From Thermoleophilaceae bacterium (lineage in GTDB: Bacteria > Actinomycetota > Thermoleophilia > Solirubrobacterales > Thermoleophilaceae): 64,000 nt of DNA. Where the stretch lies: assembly GCA_030448005.1 (NCBI GenBank), contig JAUJNT010000001.1, positions 253,338-317,337 on the forward strand, given 5' to 3'. Shown piece after piece: positions 1-9,532 of this stretch; position 1 is the first letter of the stretch, and each line of letters begins with the position of its first letter. Both the position numbers and the translations under genes were made by a program. A model generated the notes under the pieces. It was not told where the DNA came from. It worked only from the letters and a program-made list of their open reading frames with translations, and ran no database searches.

Positions 1-2186
1 CCGAGCGCCGCCAGCAGCGTGAGCGCCCGCCGCCAGGGCGAGGAGAGCTGCCCGTTTGCCTGCGCCGCCAGCACCGGCAGTCCGACCACAGAGGCCGTCA
101 CGCCCGGTGGCGGGTCGAGCCGGTCGGTGATCGCGTCGACCACGCGCTTCTGCTCCTCGAGCGACTGCAACCGGATGCCAAAGGCCAGGTTCGCAACCTT
201 GCGATCGCGCCGGATGACCCCTTGCGAGAAGTACGCCGGCACCGCGTCGAGGAGGCCGTTGACCTCGGCCTGGTCGCGCGGGTTCACCGTACGCAGGATG
301 GTGGGGAGCGAAAGCGCCGGGCACAGGTCGGGCGGGTCCTTGGCCTGGGTGCAGCTCGACCCCTCCTTGTAGCCGGCCTCCGCGAGCACCCCCTCCTGGA
401 AGCGCGACAGCCAGCCGATCACCTCCGGCCGCGTGATGTCCTCGGCGCGGACCGTCACGTCGATCTCGCCCGAGACCCCGGTCTCGCGCTGTAGCTCCTC
501 CACGTCCCTGAGCGCCTGGAGGTCCTGGGGCACGAGCTCGCGGATGTCCGAGACCACCTTCGTCTGGGTGTCCGCGGCCCAGCCCATGATCGCCACTGCC
601 AGGCCGATCGCCAGCACGCGCCGGGGTCGGTCGATCGACAGGGCCAGCGCGCGCTCAGCCCGCTCGATCGCGCCGAGCCTTGCCTCCCGGGAGCGGAGCG
701 AGATGCGCTGCCCCGGGCCGGAGGCCCGCAGAGCGTCCCGAGCGACCCGGGCCCGCGCGCGCAGGCGCGAGAACGGCGGCGGGACATCCGCCGGGCGGTC
801 ACGGGAAACGCCGCCGCCAAGGCGCGCGAGCGACGCGAAGCCCGCCGTGAGCGCGCACACGAGCGCGATCACGATGCCGAGCACCAGCAGCGCGCCGAAG
901 CCCCGCACCATCGGGACCGGCGAGAGCAGCAGCACGAGGAAGCCCGCGGCGGTTGCAAGGCCGGCGGTGGCGATCGTGGGGCCGCCCACGGCGGCCGCCT
1001 CGGCGGCAGTCTCGGCAGGGGCCGCGCCGCCTCGCCGGCGGATCTCCTCGTGCCGGGCCTGAAACTGGATCGCGTAGTCCACCGCCAGGCCGATCAGCAC
1101 CGGGAGCGCCGCGATCGAGGCCATCGTGAGGCCGCCGCCCGCGAGCGAGAGCGCCCCGAAGGTCATGGCCGCGGCAGCCAGCGCCAGCGTCAGGGGCAGC
1201 AGGCGCAGCCGGGTGCGGAACACGAGCGCCAGCGTGCCCGCCATCACGAGGATCGCCGCTCCCAGCAGCCACAGGATGCCCTCGCGGACCGCGCCGGCCA
1301 GCCCCTCCACCACCACGGGGACGCCCGTGATCACGTACCTCGCACCGCGCCTCGGGACCAGGCGCCGATCGCGCGTCACCTCCTTGATCAGCGCGATCGT
1401 GCGGCTGCGCTCCGAATCGGTCAGGTCCGGCCGCAGGCGCACCTGCACGAGGGCGGCGGTCTTGCTGGGGAAGAGGTAGGAGAAGCGCGACTTGGGTACG
1501 CCGACCTTCCCTGCACGGCGATCGAAGACGAGCGCCGACACGAACTCCGGGCTGTCCACCGAGGGCAGGCCCGTGATCCCGTAGCGCAGGGCCAGTTGGA
1601 GCGCCTCCCTGGTGAACCGGCCCTCCACCAGCGATCGTGCGCCGGCGGCGAGCCGGCGCTGCTCGGAGGGTGGGTCGCCACGCCGCGCCGAGGCTCTGCG
1701 TGCGGAGGCGGCCGCGCGCCTGGCCTCGCCGGCGGTGGCGTCCCGCCGGCGCATGAACTCATCGGTGATCTGGCGGGCGGCGGTGTTGATGAACGTGCCC
1801 GGCCCGTACACCGCTCGCGCCGGCTTTAGCTCGCTGAGCTCGCGGCAGCCGGCCGGGAGCTTTCGCAGGCCCTCCTCGGGGGTGTTTCCCGACAGGCACC
1901 CCTCGAGGCTGATGAGCCGCCCGAGGTCCTCGGTGAGCACGGTCTTCTGGAGGTTGCCCTTGACGAGCACCACGACCGCCTCGTCGCCGAAGTCCTCCTT
2001 GAAGCGCTCGGTGGCGCGAAAGGTGTCCGATGAGCTGGATACGAGCGTGTCGGTGGCGGCGCTCGGCTCGAGCCGGAGCGCCAGCGCGGTGCCGCCGAGC
2101 GCCAGCACCGCCACCACCACCATCGCCTGCAGCGGACGGCGCGTGACGGCGCGCGCAAGCCTGCCAAACGTCTCGCCCTTCAACAC
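1..2186 (-). CDS. RND/MMPL-family transporter, 3' end beyond the window
   Basis: One continuous frame of about 728 codons runs off the left edge, so the C-terminus is missing. An N-terminal membrane helix (residues about 13-35, AMVVVAVLALGG) precedes a large extracytoplasmic domain. A membrane block near residue 365 contains GLAVDYAIQFQ, the signature helix of RND/MMPL exporters. A second half begins near residue 515 with another helix (VLAIGLAVAIMGW). This is the MMPL/HpnN type of lipid or hydrophobic-compound exporter; the substrate cannot be read from sequence. The GTG at 2186 is chosen because an in-frame TAA lies four codons upstream. It follows the MlaEEF-DUF1992 genes on the same strand by about 60 bp and may belong to that envelope-lipid operon. 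The antisense frames over it are shadows. Confidence 0.85.
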   Translation of the reverse strand, partial: MLKGETFGRLARAVTRRPLQAMVVVAVLALGGTALALRLEPSAATDTLVSSSSDTFRATERFKEDFGDEAVVVLVKGNLQKTVLTEDLGRLISLEGCLSGNTPEEGLRKLPAGCRELSELKPARAVYGPGTFINTAARQITDEFMRRRDATAGEARRAAASARRASARRGDPPSEQRRLAAGARSLVEGRFTREALQLALRYGITGLPSVDSPEFVSALVFDRRAGKVGVPKSRFSYLFPSKTAALVQVRLRPDLTDSERSRTIALIKEVTRDRRLVPRRGARYVITGVPVVVEGLAGAVREGILWLLGAAILVMAGTLALVFRTRLRLLPLTLALAAAAMTFGALSLAGGGLTMASIAALPVLIGLAVDYAIQFQARHEEIRRRGGAAPAETAAEAAAVGGPTIATAGLATAAGFLVLLLSPVPMVRGFGALLVLGIVIALVCALTAGFASLARLGGGVSRDRPADVPPPFSRLRARARVARDALRASGPGQRISLRSREARLGAIERAERALALSIDRPRRVLAIGLAVAIMGWAADTQTKVVSDIRELVPQDLQALRDVEELQRETGVSGEIDVTVRAEDITRPEVIGWLSRFQEGVLAEAGYKEGSSCTQAKDPPDLCPALSLPTILRTVNPRDQAEVNGLLDAVPAYFSQGVIRRDRKVANLAFGIRLQSLEEQKRVVDAITDRLDPPPGVTASVVGLPVLAAQANGQLSSPWRRALTLLAAL

Positions 2187-2246
2187 GAGTTCAGCTTAGG
2201 GACAGCCCCCCACGCCGAGGCGCAGAGCGCGGGCGTCCGAGGGCTT

Positions 2247-2564
2247 TCAGCGCGGGCGGCGCTCGACGAGCAGCCGGAGACGCAACTCGGCGTCTGCGCG
2301 CAGACGGGAGAGCTCGCCGCGCTCCTGCGCGTCCCCCGTGGCGGCTATCAGTGTGCCGAGCCTGGCGACCTCGCGGCGCGCCTCGAGCTCAGGGGGCACG
2401 CAGCCGGCGTTGCGCAGCAGCCTCAGCCCCATGCGCAGGTCGCCGGCCACCCGCGAGAACTCGTCAGGCGGCAGCGGCTTGCCGTGGCCGGGCAGGCCCT
2501 CGAACTCCCCGCGCGCCATCGCGGCGCGGATCTTCGACTCGGCGAGCAGAGCGAATGCATCCAC
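2247..2564 (-). CDS. DUF1992 (DnaJC28-like) small protein
   Basis: A 105-residue protein opening with VDAFALLAESKIRAAM, then GEFEGLPGHGKPL, the core of the DUF1992 domain found in short bacterial proteins and in eukaryotic DNAJC28. The molecular function of the family is not established. The GTG at 2564 is preferred: GGAG lies five bases upstream, and the start is two bases past the stop of the upstream ATPase gene, so translation is probably coupled. Longer in-frame extensions run back through the ATPase gene and are low-complexity shadow. The remainder is Arg- and Leu-rich and helical with no membrane segment. Confidence 0.8.
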   Translation of the reverse strand: MDAFALLAESKIRAAMARGEFEGLPGHGKPLPPDEFSRVAGDLRMGLRLLRNAGCVPPELEARREVARLGTLIAATGDAQERGELSRLRADAELRLRLLVERRPR

Positions 2565-2566
2565 TC

Positions 2567-3535
2567 CTACTCCATCCCCAGCGGCCCGCGAGCTTCCCCT
2601 GAGAGGAACTGCCGGACGAACTGGTTCGGGGAGTCGAACAGCTCGCTGGCCGGACCGGATTCCACGATCCGGCCCTTCCAGAGCACGGCGATGTAGTCGG
2701 CCACCCGCCGGGCGGACATGATGTCGTGGGTGATCACCACGTAGGCGCCGCCGTTCTCGGCGTGGACCTCCTGGATCAGCTCGCACAGCAGGGCCGTGCG
2801 CACGGGGTCGAGGCCCGAGTCCGGCTCGTCGAAGAGCACGATGTCCGGGTCGAGAACGAGCGCCCGCGCAAAGCCCGCCCGCTTTCGCATGCCGCCCGAC
2901 AGCTCGTTCGGGAACTTGTCGAGCGCCCCTTGGAGGCCCACCTCGCGCAGGCGGCGGCGGCAGATCTCGTCGATCTCCTCCTCACCCTTGTCGGTGTGCT
3001 GGCGCAGCGGGAAGGCCACGTTGTCGAGCACGTTCATCGATCCGAAGAGCGCGCCGTCCTGGAACAGGACGCCGAACTTCTTGCGCATCTCGAACAGCTC
3101 GTCGTCCACCATGCCCGGCACCGACTGGCCGTGCACGAGGACGTCGCCGCGATCGGGGTAGAGCAGCCCGACCATGTGCTTGATGCACACCGACTTCCCC
3201 GTGCCGGACGGCCCGAGGATCATCGAGATCTGGTTGTCGGGGATGCCCAGGTTCAGACCGTTGAGGATGGTGTTGCGCCCGAAGGACTTCTCGACGTCGA
3301 TGAACTCGATGGCATCGGTTGAGCCATGCTCGCGCTTGAGCCCCGAGTGCCACTGGTAGGGCTCCTCCCCCTCGCGCGTCTGAGCGACGATGTTGGAGGG
3401 TACGTCGTCGCCGGGCCGGCCCTGCTCGGCGGTCCGCTGTGCCCCGCCCGGCGCCTCGACCTCCCGCGCGGGACCCTGCTCCATCGCGCGCGGATCGAGC
3501 GGCCTGTCCCCCCGATCGTCCCTCTCCTCAGCCAC
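2567..3535 (-). CDS. MlaF/Mkl-type ABC transporter ATP-binding protein
   Basis: A 322-residue ATPase that would energise a lipid importer with the two YrbE/MlaE permeases encoded just upstream. Visible motifs are Walker A GPSGTGKS (about residue 108), signature LSGGMRKRAGFARAL, Walker B VLFDEPDSGLDP and the switch histidine in VVITHD. The phrase SGGMRKR is typical of the MlaF/Mkl branch. An acidic and Arg-rich N-terminal extension of about 75 residues precedes the ABC domain and is longer than in Escherichia coli MlaF. The start is supported by GGAGG about six bases before GTG 3535. The family retrieves or imports phospholipids or other lipids; the substrate here is unknown. Confidence 0.93.
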   Translation of the reverse strand: MAEERDDRGDRPLDPRAMEQGPAREVEAPGGAQRTAEQGRPGDDVPSNIVAQTREGEEPYQWHSGLKREHGSTDAIEFIDVEKSFGRNTILNGLNLGIPDNQISMILGPSGTGKSVCIKHMVGLLYPDRGDVLVHGQSVPGMVDDELFEMRKKFGVLFQDGALFGSMNVLDNVAFPLRQHTDKGEEEIDEICRRRLREVGLQGALDKFPNELSGGMRKRAGFARALVLDPDIVLFDEPDSGLDPVRTALLCELIQEVHAENGGAYVVITHDIMSARRVADYIAVLWKGRIVESGPASELFDSPNQFVRQFLSGEARGPLGME

Positions 3536-3554
3536 GTGTCCCTCCTCGCATCTC

Positions 3555-4356
3555 CTAGCCGCCTATCGGTGCCCGGGGATTCGATCCCCAGAAGACCTGG
3601 GTCCCGACCATCCCGATCAGATGCACCATCACGGTGTTCAACACCATCGACTTGGCGGTTGCGGTTCCCACGCCCACCGGCCCCCGCTGGCGGTATAGCC
3701 GTAGTAGCAGCCCACGAGCACGATCACGGTGGCCATCGCCATGCCCTTGATGAGCGAATAGAGGAGGTCGGGCGGGTTCTGGAACATCCAGAAGATCAGG
3801 AAGAAGCCCCTGAGGAGACCTCGCCGATCTGCTGGACCACCGCCAGATAGGAGGCAAAGAAGCCGGCGCCGACGGCCGCGATGTACATGAAGGGGAGCAC
3901 GAGCCAGGCGGCCAGCAGCCGCGTGGAGCAGAGGAAGGTGAGCGAGCTGATGCCCATCACCTCGAGCGCGTCGATCTCGTCCGAGATGCGCATCGCACCG
4001 ATCTCGGCCACGAGGCCGGTGCCGACCTTGGCCGACATCATGTAGCCGAAGGCGTAGGGCATGATCTCGCGGAGGTCACACCATGCGGAGAAGACGCCCG
4101 CGTAGGCCGGCGAGCCGACCGACCGGTTGAAGTAGGCGCCCTCGATGCCACAGGTCAGCCCGAGGATGAACGCGAGGCCCCAGATCACGATGGCCGAGCC
4201 GAGGATCAGGATGCCCGCCTGGCGCAGCGCCTCGCCGAAGAACTTGAGCACCCGCAGGGCGAATACCTCGCCCACGACCCTGGACGCGAACTTGGCGATG
4301 TCCCCCACCGAGGAGACCCACTCCTTGGGGGCGTCGAACCGGCCGCCTCCCGTCAC
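3555..4356 (-). pseudogene. Second MlaE/YrbE permease, interrupted by two frameshifts
   Basis: It begins with GTG 4356, overlapping the stop of the first permease gene by four bases. Frame one encodes the N-terminal part and membrane helices as far as VVQQIGEVSSG. At 3807-3810 (CCCC on the + strand) one missing base shifts the frame. The next segment reads FFLIFWMFQNPPDLLYSLIK. At 3681-3685 (CCCCC) a second missing base restores the C-terminus VGVGTATAKSMVLNTVMVHL. Adding one G on the coding strand at each site gives a full MlaE of normal length ending GTQVFWGSNPRAPIGG. Either the gene is broken or both sites are homopolymer undercalls; I favour the latter because all domain segments are perfectly conserved. 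Confidence 0.8.
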
Positions 4357-5159
4357 TTGATCACCGAAATCTCGGGATGGGTGGCGAGCAGGGTCTGGGT
4401 GAACACATAGTTGAACGCGAACGCGGCGAGGAAGGTGATCACCACGGCCTGGTTGACCGCTCGTCCGACCCCCTCGGCCCCCCCGGACGCGGTCATGCCC
4501 TTGTAGCAGGCGACGATCGCGATGATCGCCCCGAACAGCGTGGTCTTCACCACCGAGCCCCACAGGTCCGTGGTCGACGCGTTGTTCAGCAGCGTCGAGA
4601 AGAAGGGGCCGAGCGGCGCGTTGAAGGTGAGCGTCGCGAGCACCCCGCCGAAGATGCCGAAGATCAGTGCGTAGACGTTGAACAGGCCCGTGAGGATCAT
4701 CAGCGCCAGGAAGCGGGGCACGACTAGGTTCTTGATCGGGTCAACGCCCAGCACCTGCAGCGCGTCGAGCTCTTCGCGTATCTTGCGCGCGCCGAGATCG
4801 GCGGTGATGGCGGTACCCCCGACCCCCGCGACGATGATCGCCGTCACGAACGGGGCGAACTCGCGGATCGTGGCCAGCACGAAGAAGCCACCGAGGCGGT
4901 CGATCGCGCCAAAGAGGACGAGGAAGTTGCCGGCCTGGAGCCCCGGGGCGCCGTACCCGAAGGCGATCGTGGAGATCGTGAGCGGGAACCAGCACAGGCG
5001 CAGCACGAAGAGGAACTGCTGCACGAACTCCGTGCCGTAGGGATAGGGCGGCCTGAGCGCAGACGTGAGCGTCTTGCCGGTCAGGATCATCATGTCGCCC
5101 ACCTCTTCGAGGAGGCTCTTGGCGGGTAGGAAGGCTCGGTCGGCTACTGCGCGAACCAC
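4353..5159 (-). CDS. MlaE/YrbE-family lipid transporter permease
   Basis: A 268-residue integral membrane protein with about five or six helices. It contains the conserved cytoplasmic stretch ITADLGARKIREELDALQVLG, typical of the MlaE/YrbE permease family. The C-terminal phrase CYKGMTASGGAEGVGRAVNQ is also diagnostic. It starts at GTG 5159 with GGA about nine bases upstream. It is the first gene of a leftward operon with a second permease (four-base overlap), the MlaF-like ATPase and DUF1992. Paired YrbE permeases are the actinobacterial Mce-locus arrangement, yet no MCE-domain substrate-binding gene is visible in the window. Confidence 0.93.
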   Translation of the reverse strand: MVRAVADRAFLPAKSLLEEVGDMMILTGKTLTSALRPPYPYGTEFVQQFLFVLRLCWFPLTISTIAFGYGAPGLQAGNFLVLFGAIDRLGGFFVLATIREFAPFVTAIIVAGVGGTAITADLGARKIREELDALQVLGVDPIKNLVVPRFLALMILTGLFNVYALIFGIFGGVLATLTFNAPLGPFFSTLLNNASTTDLWGSVVKTTLFGAIIAIVACYKGMTASGGAEGVGRAVNQAVVITFLAAFAFNYVFTQTLLATHPEISVIK

Positions 5160-5231
5160 TGGTGTCCTATCTGCGCGAACAGTGCGCCGGGAGCTCGCAT
5201 TCTCGGGCCACGGAGCCTACGCGATGGCCCC

Positions 5232-5909
5232 GTGGGTCACCAGAGGCAACCGCGCCGCCGGCCCCCACCGCCGTGCTATGTTCGAGCCGCATTGCGGGCC
5301 ACGAGGACGCACCTGGCAGCTGCGCTGCTGAGCGCTCTCGCGCTGGGTTCGTGTGGGGGTGGGGAGCGCCAGGACGCAAACGAGCCCGAGGGCGAGTTCA
5401 GGGTCGAGCTCGTGGAGGCGAGCTTTCCCGCCGATCAGCAGCTCGCGAGGCGATCGAACCTCGAGATCACGGTGCGAAACGCCGAGCGCAGGCGGACCGT
5501 GCCCAACATCGCCGTGACCGTAAAGGGCTTCGAGGCGCGCGTGGACGACGGCTACGAGGCCGATCCCTCGCGCCCGGTGTTCGTGATCAACGGCCGGCAG
5601 AAGGAGATCGGCACCTATCCGGAGTCCAAGGAGGCCGCACCCGGGGGCGAGACCGCCTACAACGGCACCTGGACGCTCGGTCCCCTCAGGCCCGGCCAGA
5701 GAAAGACCTTCAGGTGGAGCGTGACCGCGGTGCGCCCCGGGCCATACCGGCTCTCATACGAGGTGGCCGCGGGACTCGACGGCAAGGCGAGGGCGGTGGC
5801 CGCCGGTGGTCGACCCCTCAAGGGCCGGTTCTCCGGCGCGGTCGAGGATGAGCCGCCCGACACCCGCGTCGGCGAGGACGGCCGCACGGTGGTCAAGGGC
5901 GTGCGTTAG
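5232..5909 (+). CDS. Predicted lipoprotein of unknown function
   Basis: The frame encodes a signal peptide with a lipobox (LLSALALGSC, then GGG), followed by a soluble beta-rich domain of about 180 residues with no catalytic motif I recognise. The phrase LEITVRNAERRRTVPNIAVT resembles an immunoglobulin-like or CARDB-type fold, which is only inference. The start is uncertain: GTG 5232 gives an unusually long pre-signal region, while TTG 5292 would give a compact signal peptide. It is divergent from the mlaE gene and overlaps the 3' end of the next, convergent gene by 17 bp. Confidence 0.75.
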   Translation: MGHQRQPRRRPPPPCYVRAALRATRTHLAAALLSALALGSCGGGERQDANEPEGEFRVELVEASFPADQQLARRSNLEITVRNAERRRTVPNIAVTVKGFEARVDDGYEADPSRPVFVINGRQKEIGTYPESKEAAPGGETAYNGTWTLGPLRPGQRKTFRWSVTAVRPGPYRLSYEVAAGLDGKARAVAAGGRPLKGRFSGAVEDEPPDTRVGEDGRTVVKGVR

Positions 5910-6105
5910 GCGCAGGGCCCTCCCGGCGGTCCACTTCCTCGAAGCCGGGGCATTCCAGCACCGGCACGCGCGGGTACTTGGGGTAGTGCGGGTCGGTCTT
6001 CGAGCGTTCGCACAGCGAGAACCTGCTGCCGCGCGTGTTTGGAACCACCCGTTGATGGCGGCAGCGCTCGCACAGGCCGGCGCCCACGTGGGCGGCCGCG
6101 GGCAA
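5893..6105 (-). CDS. Small Cys-rich protein, putative zinc ribbon
   Basis: A 70-residue protein with a CERCRHQ motif, then FSLCERSKTDPHYPKYPRVP and a later LECPGFE. The CxxC and the two later cysteines suggest a small zinc-binding knuckle. The KYPRLPV..C.GFE pattern looks like a conserved family rather than chance translation, although I cannot name it. It lies 49 bp downstream of the glutamine synthetase gene on the same strand and could be cotranscribed with it. Its 3' end overlaps the convergent lipoprotein gene. The exact start (GTG/ATG near 6105) is not fixed by a strong ribosome site. Confidence 0.6.
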   Translation of the reverse strand: MPAAAHVGAGLCERCRHQRVVPNTRGSRFSLCERSKTDPHYPKYPRVPVLECPGFEEVDRREGPAPNARP

Positions 6106-6154
6106 CGCGTCCCTCCTCGCCTTGCGTGCCCGTGGAGGCCCGCTCGGCGAGGCG

Positions 6155-8299
6155 CTACTTGATGAACAGCATCTCGGCGTAGGTCGGCAGGGGCCAGAGG
6201 TCGTCGGCCACGATCCGCTCGAGCCGGTCTGCCACCTCGCGGACCCTGTTCATCGCCGTCAGCTGGTTGTCGCGCGCGTAGATGGCGAGGTCCATGCCCT
6301 CGACGTCCTCGGGATAGGTGTTGGCCCGCTCGAGCTCCCTGATCGCCTCGACGAACTCGTCGACGAGGCCGCGGGTCTCGCTCGCCAGCTCGCCGACGCC
6401 CGCCTCCTCCACGAGCGCCAGGTGGCGCAGCGCCGCGGGTAGCAACTGCGTGCGCGCCATCGCGGCCGCCGTCTCGGCCTCGATGTTGGCGAGCGTGGCG
6501 TACTGCTCGACCCACACCTCGAAGCGCGACTCGAGCTCACGCCGTGAGAGCACCTCGTACTTCTCGAACGCCGCCACGCTCTGATCGGCGAGCACCTCGG
6601 GAAGCGCGTCGGGCGTTGTGTGCAGGTTCTTCAGTCCGCGCCGCTCTGCCTCGCTGTGCCACTCCTCCGAGTAGTTGTCCCCGCCGAAGCAGATCTGCCG
6701 GTTGCCGTCGTAGGCGTCCTTTACCACCGAGGTCACGGCCTCGGCGAGCGATCCCTCGCCGACCGCGCTCTCGAGCTTGTCGGCCAGCTCGTCGATCGCC
6801 TCGGCGACGATCGTGTTCAGCACGCTGTTGGGGAACGCGAGCGACTGGCTCGACCCGAGCGTGCGGAACTCGAACTTGTTGCCGGTGAACGCGAACGGCG
6901 ACGTGCGGTTGCGGTCGCCACCGTGCATCGGCAACGGCGGCAGCACCGGCGTGCCCAGTCCGAGGAACGACCCCGGCGTGTGCGGATCCCCCTCGCCGGA
7001 GGCGATCGCCTCGAAGACCTTCTCGAGCTCACCGCCGAGGAAGATCGAGATGATCGCCGGCGGCGCCTCGTTGGCGCCGAGCCGGGTGTCCTGGCCCAGG
7101 GCGGCGACGGAGGCGCGAAGGAGCCCTTGGTGCTTGTTGACCGCCTGGATGACTGCCGCGCAGAAGAACAGGAAGTTGATGTTCTCAGCCGGCGTCTCCC
7201 CCGGATCGAGCAGGTTAACCCCTGTGTCCGTGCCCATCGACCAGTTGTTGTGCTTGCCCGAACCGTTGACGCCTGCGTACGGCTTCTCGTGCAGCAGGCA
7301 GACCAGGCCGTACCTGCGTGCGATCTTGCGCATCAGCTGCATCGTGAGCTGCTGATGGTCCGAGCCGACGTTCGAGTTCTCGAAGACCGGCGCGATCTCG
7401 TACTGGTTGGGGGCGACCTCGTTGTGGCGGGTCTTGACCGGCACGCCGAGCTTGGCCAGCTCTCGCTCGGTCTCCATCATGCACGCGAGGATCCGCTCCG
7501 GGATCGAGCCGAAGTAGTGGTCGTCGAGCTCATGGCCCTTCGGTGGCTGGGCACCGAACAGCGTGCGACCGGTGTGGATCAGGTCCAGGCGCTCGAAGTA
7601 GTACTGCTCGTCGATCAGGAAGTACTCCTGCTCGGGTCCCACCGTGGTGAAGACGCGCTCCGATTGATCGTCGCCCAGCAGCCGCAGCGCCCGGATCGCC
7701 GATCTCGACAGGGCGTCCATCGAGCGCAACAGCGGGATCTTGGCGTCGAGCGCCTCCCCGGTCCATGAGGCGAACGCGGTCGGGATGCAGAAAAGCGCGC
7801 CGTTCGGGTTCTCGAGGATGAACGCGGGGCTCGTGGGATCCCAGGCGGTGTAGCCGCGCGCCTCGAAGGTCGCGCGGACCCCACCGGTGGGGAACGATGA
7901 CGCGTCGGGCTCGCCCTGGATCAGCTCCTTGCCGGAGAACTCGGCAAGCGCCGTGCCGTCGTCGTCGGGTGAGAAGAACGAGTCGTGCTTCTCCGCCGTC
8001 AGGCCGGTGAGCGGCTGGAACATGTGCGTGAAGTGGGTCGCGCCCTTCTCGAGCGCCCACTCCTTCATGGCGTTCGCCACGGAGTCGGCGAGCGAGGGGT
8101 CGATCGCCTCGCCCTGTTCGAGCGTGCGCTGCAGCCGCTTGAAGACGTCCTTGGGGAGTCGCTGGCGCTGGGCCGCCAGGGAGAAGACGTTCTTGCCGAA
8201 TGGGTTGTTGGCGGGCTGCGTGAGGTCGACCGGCCCGGGGGCGTTCCCGTTCGGACTCCACTGAGCGGCGGTTACGTTCTGCTGGCGAATGCGTGACAT
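6155..8299 (-). CDS. glnN: Glutamine synthetase type III
   Basis: A 714-residue ATP-dependent glutamate-ammonia ligase of the large type III class, whose usual length is about 700-730 residues. Visible family signatures include [19 protein letters not shown] near the N-terminus, [12 protein letters not shown], the metal and substrate region [33 protein letters not shown], and [21 protein letters not shown]. The start ATG 8299 gives the expected MSRIRQQN opening. It lies downstream of the PucR-like regulator, glnK and amtB on the same strand, so ammonium uptake, signalling and assimilation are grouped here. Type III enzymes are dodecameric and differ from GlnA in regulation; no adenylylation motif is expected. 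Confidence 0.97.
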   Translation of the reverse strand: MSRIRQQNVTAAQWSPNGNAPGPVDLTQPANNPFGKNVFSLAAQRQRLPKDVFKRLQRTLEQGEAIDPSLADSVANAMKEWALEKGATHFTHMFQPLTGLTAEKHDSFFSPDDDGTALAEFSGKELIQGEPDASSFPTGGVRATFEARGYTAWDPTSPAFILENPNGALFCIPTAFASWTGEALDAKIPLLRSMDALSRSAIRALRLLGDDQSERVFTTVGPEQEYFLIDEQYYFERLDLIHTGRTLFGAQPPKGHELDDHYFGSIPERILACMMETERELAKLGVPVKTRHNEVAPNQYEIAPVFENSNVGSDHQQLTMQLMRKIARRYGLVCLLHEKPYAGVNGSGKHNNWSMGTDTGVNLLDPGETPAENINFLFFCAAVIQAVNKHQGLLRASVAALGQDTRLGANEAPPAIISIFLGGELEKVFEAIASGEGDPHTPGSFLGLGTPVLPPLPMHGGDRNRTSPFAFTGNKFEFRTLGSSQSLAFPNSVLNTIVAEAIDELADKLESAVGEGSLAEAVTSVVKDAYDGNRQICFGGDNYSEEWHSEAERRGLKNLHTTPDALPEVLADQSVAAFEKYEVLSRRELESRFEVWVEQYATLANIEAETAAAMARTQLLPAALRHLALVEEAGVGELASETRGLVDEFVEAIRELERANTYPEDVEGMDLAIYARDNQLTAMNRVREVADRLERIVADDLWPLPTYAEMLFIK

Positions 8300-8397
8300 G
8301 CGTGCTGTCCATCCTCCGGTTGGTCGGGCGGGGGCACTCTAACCGCACACGACGAGTTCTCTTCCATCCGTCTGTCCAAGAAGTGCGCTCGAGCTCT

Positions 8398-9516
8398 CTA
8401 TCGCGGCAGGCGCGGCTCGATGATGTGGTAGGCCTTCAATCCGAGGCCCAGCCGTTCGCGGTCCTCGGAGGTGAAGGGGTCGAGACCCGACAGCTCCTTC
8501 ACCCGCTCTAGCCGGTAGCTCACCGTGTGCCGGTGGGCGTGGATCGCCTGCGCGGTGGCGTTCATGTTGCAGTTCTCCCCGAGGTAGGCCTCGAGCGTGC
8601 CGACCAGGTCGGTGGAGTATTGGGTGTCGTAGCGCACGAGCGGCGCGAGCGTGTCCTCGTAGAAGCTCCTGACCTCCTCGGGGTGGCTCGCAAGCACGCG
8701 GAAGAGCAACCGGTAGGTCCCGCCCCCGATCCTCTCCCCGGGGGGGCCACCGCCCGCCATGGTCACCCCGAGCACCAGGTCGGCCTCCTCGAGCGCGCGC
8801 CGCACGTCGGCGACATCCGAGTAGTGGGAGGAGATGCCCACGAGCGCGTGCGCCAGGCGGCCGGCCACGCGACGGGCATCCTCGACGCTGCCGGGCAGAA
8901 GGGCATACACGCGTCCACCGACCGCCTGGGCCAGCGCTCCGGGGCGCTCGCCCGAGATGGCGGCGAGCAGACGCCCGGGCGCCCGTTCGCCAGGGTCGGC
9001 GCACAGGCCGACCGCGCCGGCGCTCAGGTCACAGCCCAGCCGGGCGGCACGGCGCAGGATGTCGGCCGGGTCGAGGTCGTCACGGGTCAGCACCTCCTCG
9101 AGGAAGGACCCGCGCAGGGTCTGCTCGGTCTCGTCGCGTGCCTCGGCCACCGCCACCTCGGTGAGCGCCGCCACCGCCGCCACGTGCAGGTACTCCCCGG
9201 CGTCCGCGGCGCCCTCGGCGAGCAGCAGGACGGCGCCGAGCTGCTGCTGGCCGGAGGCGATCGGCACCTCGGCCTGCACGTCGGCCGGCCGCTCCGGCCT
9301 GCCGCCCGCGAGCCGCTTGGCCACGTAGCGCTCGTAGGGAGCCCACGCCTCGACCGGCGCGGCCAGTCGCGGCACGACCACGGCCACGGGGGCCCCCGCG
9401 TGCGCCGCGGCGATCTCGGCCACCCGCTCCAGGCCGTCACCCGCCAGCACGGCGCCCACCATCTCGAGGTGGGCGCCGCGCGGCGAGGGAAGCGACTCGG
9501 GAGCGCTCACTGGCAT
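8398..9516 (-). CDS. PucR/CdaR-family transcriptional regulator
   Basis: A 372-residue regulator if started at ATG 9516. The C-terminal 60 residues carry the PucR/CdaR helix-turn-helix (YLGENCNMNATAQAIHAHRH, then TVSYRLERVKELSG). The N-terminal half (GAHLEMVGAVLAGDGLERV onward) looks like a GAF-type sensor domain, and the centre matches the GGDEF-like region of this family. The longer reading from 9564 would overlap glnK and adds only a basic shadow. Its position between glnK and glutamine synthetase III makes it a candidate local regulator of nitrogen assimilation; that role is inferred from context only. Confidence 0.85.
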   Translation of the reverse strand: MPVSAPESLPSPRGAHLEMVGAVLAGDGLERVAEIAAAHAGAPVAVVVPRLAAPVEAWAPYERYVAKRLAGGRPERPADVQAEVPIASGQQQLGAVLLLAEGAADAGEYLHVAAVAALTEVAVAEARDETEQTLRGSFLEEVLTRDDLDPADILRRAARLGCDLSAGAVGLCADPGERAPGRLLAAISGERPGALAQAVGGRVYALLPGSVEDARRVAGRLAHALVGISSHYSDVADVRRALEEADLVLGVTMAGGGPPGERIGGGTYRLLFRVLASHPEEVRSFYEDTLAPLVRYDTQYSTDLVGTLEAYLGENCNMNATAQAIHAHRHTVSYRLERVKELSGLDPFTSEDRERLGLGLKAYHIIEPRLPR

Positions 9517-9532
9517 GCCCGGCCCGCGAGGG

